Shown here in pieces: positions 56,394-64,000 of a DNA stretch of 64,000 bases (its first letter is position 1; each line of letters begins with the position of its first letter). Origin of the DNA: Tenrec ecaudatus (Eukaryota > Chordata > Mammalia > Afrosoricida > Tenrecidae); NCBI RefSeq assembly GCF_050624435.1, contig NC_134537.1, positions 121,819,586 to 121,883,585 of the forward strand, written 5' to 3'. The position numbers and the translations under genes are program-made. The notes below the pieces were generated by a model that worked only from the letters and a program-made list of their open reading frames with translations, made no database searches and was not told where the DNA came from.

Positions 56394-57035
56394 TTCTATA
56401 TGGAAATTTTATTAAAAATGGTCAGCCTCCTTTTCTTAAAATGCAAAACTAATTTTTTAAAATCCCCACAAGCCTAGCTGTTCTGATTAATACCATGAAT
56501 AGTTAGTTATATGTTTCTTTCCTGTGTGTTTGTTTTTGAATGGGAATCATTTGATCTCTGTATGGCAATGAAAGACAAGTCTAACCAACCAAAGTTACTT
56601 GCACAGCAGCATCCTGGGATGGATTTGTGTATCACTTATAGGAACGTGTACCATGCAGTCATTTTCTAATTTAAACTATTGACATAAAAGGAGTGAGCCC
56701 GGGCAGTTGAAAATGTGAGGTCAGAGAAGTATGCTCTGCACTGACAGGCTGGCCTTTCAAGTCAATTTTCCTTTACATTCCCTTCTCCCTCCCCAGGAAT
56801 CTGGCACCTTCCAGCTGCCCTCTGGGTCTGCAAGGCCTCTAAGGTTTTTCCCCTTAGCCTAGTAGCTCCCAGCTTCCCCAACCTGTGCCCTGCCTTCCCT
56901 CACAAATACAAATCGGAATCACTGGTATAGCCTTGCTGCCTCTGTTGCGAATGTTTTAGATGAAAATACTGAGCCACTGAAAGAATGGGGGTTGGATAAG
57001 ATAACTAACATTGATTAAATGTTATGTGCTTGCTG
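56394..57035. other. No recognised feature
   Basis: Start of the repeat-poor end of the window. Unique-looking sequence with a pyrimidine-rich stretch at 56770-56890. Confidence 0.4.
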
Positions 57036-57180
57036 AGAAGTCCCTGGGTGGGGCAAACAATGAACAGGTTTTCCTGCTAACTGAAGTTGCAGGTTCTTTC
57101 TCGCCCACTCAGAAGGGCCTGGGGGAAGGAAGGTCTTTGGAAAAGCAATCTGCTATTGAAAACCCAGTGGAGCACAAGCC
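57036..57180 (+). mobile_element. AfroSINE, the last clear repeat
   Basis: GAAGTCCCTGGGTGGGGCAA and GCTAACTGAAGTTGCAGG are diverged AfroSINE wording. No confident interspersed repeat follows it for nearly 7 kb. Confidence 0.6.
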
Positions 57181-58089
57181 TCCTTCCTGCAAGTGGTGTC
57201 GCCAAAACCCAAAATTGTTTTATGTGATCTAAATACCTAATGCGATGCTCTGTAAGGATGTGTAAGACTGTCTCTCTGGCAAATAAATGGCGCTCAACAA
57301 GTACTTTTATATAGCTGAATATCAATAATTTGTTATTATTTACCATGCCCCACATGTATTCTCATGATCACAGATTGAACTGAGGCGTTTAATACGATTT
57401 CCTCAAGGTTAGGCCTACTCTTAATAGCTGGACACTAAATCAGGCCACTTACCCTTTTTCTCCTGTGAACTGTTTAGTGAAGATTTTTTTCTCTATAACT
57501 TTCAAAGGGAACTCCTTTCTAAACTGATCTGTAGATTTCAATTAGGGGCTGCAACTGTATTAGTAGACCGCACTTCTGCCAGTCCTCCAGGAATCCTAAT
57601 GCAAACTCCTGGGGGCAGAGGCACGTCCGTGAGTGCCTCCTTGGGAATCTCACTCTGTTTAGTATTTTCTTTTGGTGCTTCAGCAGCAGCATTAAAAATA
57701 CTCTGCAGCAGTTATTTCCCCGAAGTCTAGATGTTAACTTAAAAATAATGCATTCATCTATACATTAAACTTCAACCATGTTTGCATTTATTAGCCTAGA
57801 TTGCGAGGAATTGACGATCGATTTGTGCATTGGTCTATACCGCGGGGGGAGGGGTTGTGTTCCTAAGAAACATTAGCCAGTGGCTCCGCCCCCATCTCTC
57901 TTTCCAGCGCTCTGAGCCAAAGGTTTCGGAGTACGGTGTGTAAAAAACGTAGGCGCGTTTGGCAAGGCTTTGGAAATGATAATATGGCTCCACGATTTTC
58001 CACAAAAAGACCACAAACAGCGCTAGAGCCAAAATAGTACTTAAAATCTATCATATCCGGCAGTTGGATTGCTACAAAGTACAAGCCGT
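57181..58089. other. Upstream flank of CpG-island promoter
   Basis: Unique sequence. A GC box (CTCCGCCCCC, about 57885-57894) and a CCAGTGGCT context lie near 57880. The minus-strand frames at 57835-58032 and 57863-58144 have no recognisable domain. This could hold a divergent transcript or distal promoter elements. Confidence 0.4.
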
Positions 58090-58446
58090 CAAGTCCACAG
58101 AGACGGCTCCTGCTTTCGCCCTGCAAGCATCGGGCAGGCGACACGTCGCGAGCGAGCTCAGCTGCAGAGGAGGCAGAGCATCACCTGCAGTCCGGCGCGT
58201 GGGAAAAGCGGCCGGGGGCGCTGGGAAGGGAGGGAGCCGGAGACGTGGGCCGAGCCGGGCCCGCAGCCGCTCCGGTGCCGAGGGCCGGAAGCGCCTGCGC
58301 TCGCCGGGGACCGGAGGACGCAGCGGCGAGAAGGCTGCGGCGAGAGCCCGCGCCGCCTGGGCGCTCGCCGTCCCGACTGGCGCGCGGGCGGCCCTCGCCG
58401 GAGCATCCCGTCCGCGCGGCGGGGCGGAGCGGAGCGGGGCGGGGCG

Positions 58447-58454
58447 TGACGTCA
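58447..58454. promoter_or_regulatory. Perfect palindromic CRE
   Basis: TGACGTCA, the full CREB/ATF site, sits directly after GC boxes and about 390 bp before the splice donor. A full CRE close to the start site is typical of cAMP-responsive promoters. Methylation sensitivity through its central CpG is expected. Confidence 0.85.
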
Positions 58455-58653
58455 CCTCCCCTCCCCCAGTTCGTCCGAGGGGGAGGAGTGGGGAAAGAGG
58501 CAGTGATCCGCCGCAGCTCGCGGCTGCAACTCCTCAACTCGGCGGCTGGCTGCCTGGACGTGTCCCGACCAACTTAGCTTCTCCCTGCCGCCTCTCTCGT
58601 CCCCACGCACTGCTCTCGCCCTCGCGTTGCGCCCTGGACGGAAGCCTCGGGAG

Positions 58654-58713
58654 ATGCAGCCACCGGGGGCTGCACCGTGCGGGACGATCGCACCCTGGCT
58701 GGGGCCATGCTGA
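58654..58713 (+). CDS. Upstream ORF 1 in putative first exon
   Basis: Encodes MQPPGAAPCGTIAPWLGPC (19 aa), starting GAGATGC. Its stop overlaps the start of uORF 2 in ATGCTGA. If the exon call is right, such uORFs would lower translation of the main ORF. Protein function is not claimed. Confidence 0.35.
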   Translation: MQPPGAAPCGTIAPWLGPC

Positions 58714-58811
58714 GGATCGGAGGGGGGCAAAGTTGGTACTGGAGACTCTCGGCGCTTAAGAAATATACCCAATCGCCTGGGGATTACAGAGCTGTCGGTC
58801 GGGGACTTTAA
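58707..58811 (+). CDS. Upstream ORF 2 in putative first exon
   Basis: A 34-codon ORF starting GCCATGC, with a peptide beginning MLRIGGGQSWYWRLSALKK. It closes 29 bp before the splice donor. Its start context is moderate (no purine at -3, a C at +4). No similarity recognised. Confidence 0.35.
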   Translation: MLRIGGGQSWYWRLSALKKYTQSPGDYRAVGRGL

Positions 58812-58850
58812 AGCGACGCTTTGAACGTTCGACTGGGCTGGTGAGTTTTG

Positions 58851-60269
58851 TTGTTGGTTTAATGTTCGCTTTTTCATCTTTTAAGTTTACACCTAAATGA
58901 AATGACGTGGGATGTTTGGCTTTCATCTAGTGTCGCCAAAGCGCGTGCATCCTACAGGCTTCTGGGCTCGGGAAGCTGCACACCCGCTGCGCACGGCGCG
59001 GGAATGAAAGCTCTTTAGTGCACAGTTTGGGGCACTCGTGAAATACACACAGAGCACTGTTCAAAAGAACTTGGAGAGCTACGATGTGTGTGCATCATTC
59101 TCAATGTAACTTACTGTAGAAATGGTGCCGGGGAGGGCGCATCGGGAGGCGCGGGATCTGCAGTGGCGCAGCGCCCTCTAGTCCAGGCACCCGGCAAAGC
59201 GCGCTCCCTGCCCGGTCGCGGGCGGACCGCGAACTTGGATCCGCCAGGAGCCCTGGAGGCGTGGGGGCGCGACGCCTGTCGCCTCCACTCTCATCTCCAC
59301 TTGCCACCCCTCCTGGTCTCTTCGTTAACCGATTTCCAGATTCCGGCCGGGTGAAATGTACCCCGTTGCTGTAGGAAAACCGTTTTCTTTCGGGACCCGA
59401 CCCCGAACCTCTAATTTGCACGGCGTCTTGAGGACAGTGTTGGAAAGGGCCCGTTTCTCAAGGGCCAAACTTGGAACTTGAATCATGTTTTCCGTGCGGG
59501 GGCAGGTGATTCGATGGGAGTCGGAAAAACACCTCGGTGTGGATCCCAAGGATCTAAGGATCAGTTCGGGAGGGGGAGGGGAGTGGCCGCGAACGAGCCT
59601 GAAATCTCTCTGGCTCCTGGCGTAGAAGTACAACTTCTTTCAGGCAGTTAGGTTTCTCAGCGAGCCTGGAAAAGCAGGATTCCCAAACAGAGGGTTTAGA
59701 CCCTGTAAGCGCTGCTTTCTGTTTATGAATGGCAATTTTCTCCAGTAGCCATTGAAGAAATCACGTGTTTTATTTCATGATACGTCTTTTTACTTTTCTC
59801 CCTGCCTCCTGCCACACGGTCTTGGGCGGCTGTGTTTGGCCACGTTAGGATTTGGCAAGGGGAACAAACCTAGGTCACTTTGCAGATCACGTTGCCCATT
59901 TTCGAGATGTTACACGTGTGTGAAACTGGCCTCCACGATCACTTGGTGCAGTTAATGGCTGTGGCCCAGTCTTTGGAAGACGGTGTTTGTGTGTGCTGTA
60001 TGTCTGTGTATCTTAGATAGTACATAGAAAATACACCCGCACATGCTTAGTGGTACAAATGAGCATGCATTATTTTAGTCACAACCTGACACTTATTTTT
60101 TTCAATCCCCTTTAAAATGTCTACAGGAATGAGCATTAACGCCTAAGTAAGGGTGATTCTCTTAGTTTTCGCCCCCGTCTGAATCGCAGGTTCTTTCCCC
60201 CCCTCCATCCGCAGGGAAATCGGATCTGTTCGTGCTTAGATTTCGAGCCTCCCAAACTTTCCAAGCTCA
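58851..60269. other. Putative intron 1 start with a GC-rich patch
   Basis: Mixed unique sequence after the first donor. A smaller CpG-rich patch lies at about 59120-59330. No repeats and no supported coding exon. Confidence 0.45.
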
Positions 60270-61930
60270 TGTCCACTCTCTTCTCCCGACCGTGTCCCAG
60301 ACGCCGGCGAGCCCTCGGCCTCGGCCCAGTCTCAGCGGCGCTGACCCCGCGGAATCGGGCTCTAGAGCCGGCGTCTAGGCCGGGCTCGCAGCCCTGCACG
60401 TCGGACGGCGCCCCCGGGCGCGGGGGGTGGGGGGGATGGAGGGCTCCCCGTCTCCCTCCGGAGCTTGTCGTTTCTCGTTGCACCGGAGTTCGCTGGGCCC
60501 TGGAGCCGACTTAGCCGCTGGGAAAGAGCACGAGGCTTCGCCAGCAGCCTTTTGTCCCCGCAGAGCCGGAGGGCTTTCCGCCGAGGGGCCAGCTTTGGGG
60601 CTTGATCCCAGAGAAACCGGGGACGGGTGGGCGCTGGGGTCCCCCAGAATGGCACGGAGAGATAGCCCCGGCGATTTCATTGTCTGAGCACTTGAGTGTG
60701 GATTGAAAGAGGAAGTAGATTCCGATCTCACCGGAGACCTTTGGAAAGGTTTTATGCTATCCAGCAATTGCGGACCCCAAAGCGAGCTATTTAAATGCAG
60801 ATTCCGGAATTCCCTAAGGGTCCTAGCGGTTTATCCGAAAGGTTGTGCGGCAAATTAAGGTATTTGTTTAAGCTAACATCTCCGTTTTCCAAACTGTGGG
60901 CATTCCCTACGAATCCCTTGCACACTAGCGCACGTGCTGGCCGTAACTGACATCGGCACGAAAAACTAGCCTTCAACTGCCCCCTGGAGCGGAGCGTCTC
61001 GAAACCACGCTGCGCGCTGGGTCGATTCCTTCCTGCGCCTTCCTGGCTTTTGTGGGGGGTTGTGGCTCTTTGACCCGGGGCTGGGCGCCGACGCCCGGCG
61101 CTCGTAGGGTTAGCGTCCGGCCGCCGGGGAAAGTGGGCTCGAGTTTCCGCGCCTGGGAAACGAGCGCCGGCGCTTGAGGGCGTGGCCGTGGGCGGAGGGA
61201 TTCTCCAGACCGGGCGCGTGAGGCGCCCTGCCCGGCGACGCGGCCTTGGAGCGGGGCGCGCGGCCGGCCGTGTGGCTTCTGAGCGGGCTCGCGGGCGGCC
61301 GAGGCAGGTCGCGGACACCATGCGGCCTTGCAGGACCAGCGAGGCTTCCAGTAGACTCCCTTCCAGCTCAGGGGCGCGCTGAGGCGGGAGGTGCGCGACC
61401 GGAGAGCGCCGTCCGCCGAGCGCCGTCCGCCGAGCGGGCTAACTTTGCGGTAAGTTTGAGGTGAATGAAGTTCGGGAGGGCGGCAGGGAGCGCCGCGGAG
61501 GCTGCCGCTGCCAGTGTCGGGGCGGCTGGCGAGGTCCGTCCTGGCGCTTCCGAAAATTAGTTTCAGGAAAGCCCGGCAGGAAGGTTGGTGGTGCCCCGGG
61601 TGCCTTCCCACTTGGAAAGTTGAGCCCGGCGCTCGGTCCGGGCTTGCTGGGGGGGGGGGGGGCTGAGGCGGGGGCGGGAGTGCCGCCCGAGACGCGAACG
61701 GAATGGGAATTCCCGAGCCGTGCTGCCGGCCGGGAGCAGCCCGGAGGCTGCGGCGGCGGCGCCTGCCGCACTGGGCTTGGTCCCCGAGCCGTCGCTGGCC
61801 ATCAAAGCGCCGGCCGCGGGGCAGGGCAGCCGGGACGGATGTAGCTGCCGCTGCGCCCCGCAGCTCGGAAACTTCAGAAACATTCCACTTTCTTCTCGCC
61901 CTAAGCGATCTCGCCCCTAGGTGAATTCTT
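60270..61930 (+). promoter_or_regulatory. CpG island 2, possible alternative promoter/exon
   Basis: A second long CpG-dense block, separated from the first by about 1.4 kb. Donor-like sites occur at 61450 (TTTGCG then GTAAGTTTG) and 61921 (CCCCTAG then GTGAATTC), so one or two alternative first exons may end here. The tandem unit GCGCCGTCCGCCGA occurs twice at about 61407-61433. The 320-codon minus-strand frame (60973-61935) has strong GC bias and no known domain, so I read it as non-coding. A run of 13 G lies at about 61650-61662. Confidence 0.7.
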
Positions 61931-64000
61931 CCCATTTAGCGTGCGTTCCCCGCGCGCGTGCTATCCTACAGGCTGGAAGCCCTGCAAGCTGATGGGGGTC
62001 TGTGACCTAGACTCGCTGAGGTCCCGCGGATGATTTGCGCCCCGGAGGAATGTTGCCCTGTGGATTCAATGTAACTGATTGCTTGTAGTTTGTGAATGGG
62101 TAGGATTGGAAAACTGCTAGGCTATAGACGTTTGCAACATAGGCAGGTTTTCTTAATGGAATTGTCACTAGTGTTCTCTGGAAGAGAAAGTTGTGTGGAA
62201 GATTTGATTCTTCCATGATTTTTCTTATTGAAAGTGCTTTCTTCTGGAACGATTATTCTGTAGTCACTAAGATTCCTCCCCCCCTCCCCCCCATGTGAAT
62301 TGCAGGACTTTGAAAACAAGGAAGCAATTGTGTGCATCAGGAAAGTAAACTCATAAATATTTTCTGTGCAATTAATTTACTTTTTAAAGATTTATCTGAA
62401 CTGTGGGTTCATTAAATGGCATTTGTTAACCAACTCTGGATCATGGTAGAGGACTTTGTTGTTTTTGAAACTTCAAAGTAATTTAAAATCGAAAAAGATT
62501 TAACACATGCATGACTAAATTTTTGTTCTTTTTTTACGAAGCACATTCTTTAGATTGAGAACGAAGTTTTGTAATAGTGATATTTTAAGTTTTTATTGTT
62601 ATCCATACATCCAGTTAACCTATGTTAATTCTGGTGTTTTGGGAAAACAGCTCTGATCAATCACTTAGAATTATTACCTATTTTCCTTTATTCCTATTTC
62701 AGCTTGAAATTGTAAAAATGCCCCAAACCTAACGTAGTATTTTAAAAACAAAAATTTAAGCCATTTTTTATTTGATGTTTGAATTGAATAGGATTTGCAT
62801 TTGTGTACGCATTTTTTGAAGAAAAAAATAAACCCTTTATCTTAGGCAAATTCCTTGTTACTCCCCAAGGAAATGTGGTAAAAGAATAAAACCATTCAGG
62901 CCACCTGTGTACTCATTTGTACCTCTTAGTCACGAGTAGTCACCCCTTTTTTTCAGCAGATTTTCTAGAGCCATGAAGGATGAGTATATGCCAAAAGGTG
63001 AATCTTGCAAAAAGCAAATTACCTGTAAAATCATACTGTTCTCATTTCCCTTACCTCCCTCCATTTTCAGTGCCTGCCTTTTAGAGCTAGCTATGAGCAC
63101 TCAGTTCTTTGAAAGTTACAGGTGGAGGAGGGAGTCTTAGAAATTATCTGTTAAAACTTCTTTATGAAGTCTACCACCACCTGTTCCCCTGTCTAGTTTG
63201 GCAGGTTTTACATAGAATCAATAAGCAGAATCAAATTATTGTATTTTTATTCCATTAAATGTTCTCCCAGTGGCCCACTTCATGGCCTAAAGGACTTGCT
63301 TTAATAGCAGAGAGCCATAAGGCTAGGTGTGCTATTTAATCTTTATGAGCTGGAATTTGCAGGAGGTAAGCATTCTTTGACTAAATTATATAGATGATGA
63401 AGCCAGACTATGTTTTTGGCCTCACATAATTGCTCAATTTGCAGATTTCAGTTTATCTTTAAACACTGGGAAGGGGTTTTTTAAATGAGTGATGTGCGTA
63501 ATTCATTTAACAAGAACTTGATGATACTTAAAAAGTTGCCCTTTCCCCATCGCACTATTCTTTCAACTATTACTATTCAGTCAGATTGGGATCTTGTATT
63601 TTTTGTGTTTTAAACGTTTGTAGAGAATCATATTTCTTTGTTTGAGGCATAGATTTAAATAGAGTGCTCAATTCTTCCTTAATCCAAGGATTCATTATGC
63701 ATATGAAGATAAATCTATAAAGTAATAAAATATCTTCTAGAAATTACTGAGGTCAATTGTGTAGTCCTTCCAGTTCTACAATGCGGACTCTGCTCTGGCA
63801 TCCCTTATAGCCATTTTGGAAGCATTTCAAGTTGGGTGGTGACCTCTTTCAAGGCTGTTGGAAATTAGAGCCATCTCCGGAGCAGTACTGGCAGAACTGT
63901 TCCTGGTCTGGTGGTTACATCTGGATTTTCTGTTAATTTGAGAATGATGTATTAGTTTACCATGTTTTCCCACCCTCTCTCCTCATTCTAATGACTTCAG
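61931..64000. other. Repeat-free, AT-rich sequence (probable intron)
   Basis: The 2 kb right of CpG island 2 contains no SINE, LINE or simple repeat that I can see. It has several AT-rich, complex stretches. It may hold conserved enhancers, which cannot be told from one sequence. No coding exon is supported before the window ends. Confidence 0.45.

Larger units (their letters stand above)
58490..58840 (+). other. Putative first exon, 5' untranslated
   Basis: The right edge is a good donor: GGGCTG then GTGAGTTTTG (GT at 58841). The left edge is a guess from the distance to the GC boxes and CRE. The exon carries two short upstream ORFs and no long ORF that runs into the donor with a convincing start, so it appears non-coding. 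I do not recognise the gene. Confidence 0.6.
58090..58850 (+). promoter_or_regulatory. CpG island 1 with core promoter
   Basis: CpG density is very high, in sharp contrast to everything to the left. GGGGCGG-type GC boxes cluster at 58418-58446 next to a CRE. No TATA box is obvious, which is usual for CpG-island promoters. A splice donor at 58841 on the plus strand suggests transcription to the right. All frames are open for long distances on both strands because of GC bias, so the 231-codon frame at 58064-58759 is not taken as coding. Confidence 0.85.

Noticed and set aside
57835-58144. Minus-strand frames with a hydrophobic start (ALALFVVFLWKIV), possible divergent gene
   Set aside because: The hydrophobic run is short, the rest has no family resemblance, and no splice or start evidence supports it. 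A divergent non-coding transcript remains possible.
58064-58759. 231-codon plus-strand open frame
   Set aside because: GC-driven open frame across promoter sequence including the CRE. Its start lies upstream of the probable transcription start, and composition is low-complexity.
60973-61935. 320-codon minus-strand open frame
   Set aside because: It lies in a CpG island where several frames on both strands are open. It is rich in R, P, A and G with no domain, and overlaps likely plus-strand donor sites.

Overview
The window looks like nuclear DNA from an afrotherian mammal, most likely a tenrec. It holds dozens of tRNA-derived SINEs of the AfroSINE type, their RTE1 partner LINEs, and many copies of one L1-like 3' untranslated region. 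It also holds two hAT elements that read as SPIN (37244-37752 and 53596-53787). SPIN is a horizontally transferred transposon known from tenrec but not, as far as I recall, from other afrotherians. There is no bacterial or viral gene organisation and no intact protein-coding gene that I can name.

Layout. From 1 to about 57 kb the window is a repeat-dense stretch with no supported host exon. Its host-derived items are two dead retrocopies: a ferritin heavy chain (FTH1) copy at about 4190-4945 (+), and an SFR1 (SWI5-dependent recombination repair protein 1) copy at about 43440-44440 (-). The rest is a layered record of insertions. A mariner at 12196-17446 was split by three L1 copies. An RTE1 copy at 25745-27850 was split by an L1, an AfroSINE and an unclassified 0.42 kb insert. 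A second mariner at 41525-42520 was split by an RTE1 copy. Several L1 copies show long target-site duplications, and two show 5' inversion. A few LTR-type fossils and simple repeats, including a 376 bp GGT-rich array at 28883-29258, fill the rest.

From about 57.2 kb onward the character changes. Repeats almost vanish and two CpG islands appear (58090-58850 and 60270-61930). The first has GC boxes, a perfect CRE (TGACGTCA, 58447-58454), two overlapping upstream ORFs and a good splice donor at 58841. The second has donor-like sites at 61450 and 61921. I read this as the promoter region and first non-coding exon(s) of a plus-strand gene whose coding exons lie beyond 64 kb. I cannot name the gene.

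The window shows no operon or pathway. Its main interest is the order of transposon insertions, the structure of the L1 3' UTR family, and the promoter region at the right end.
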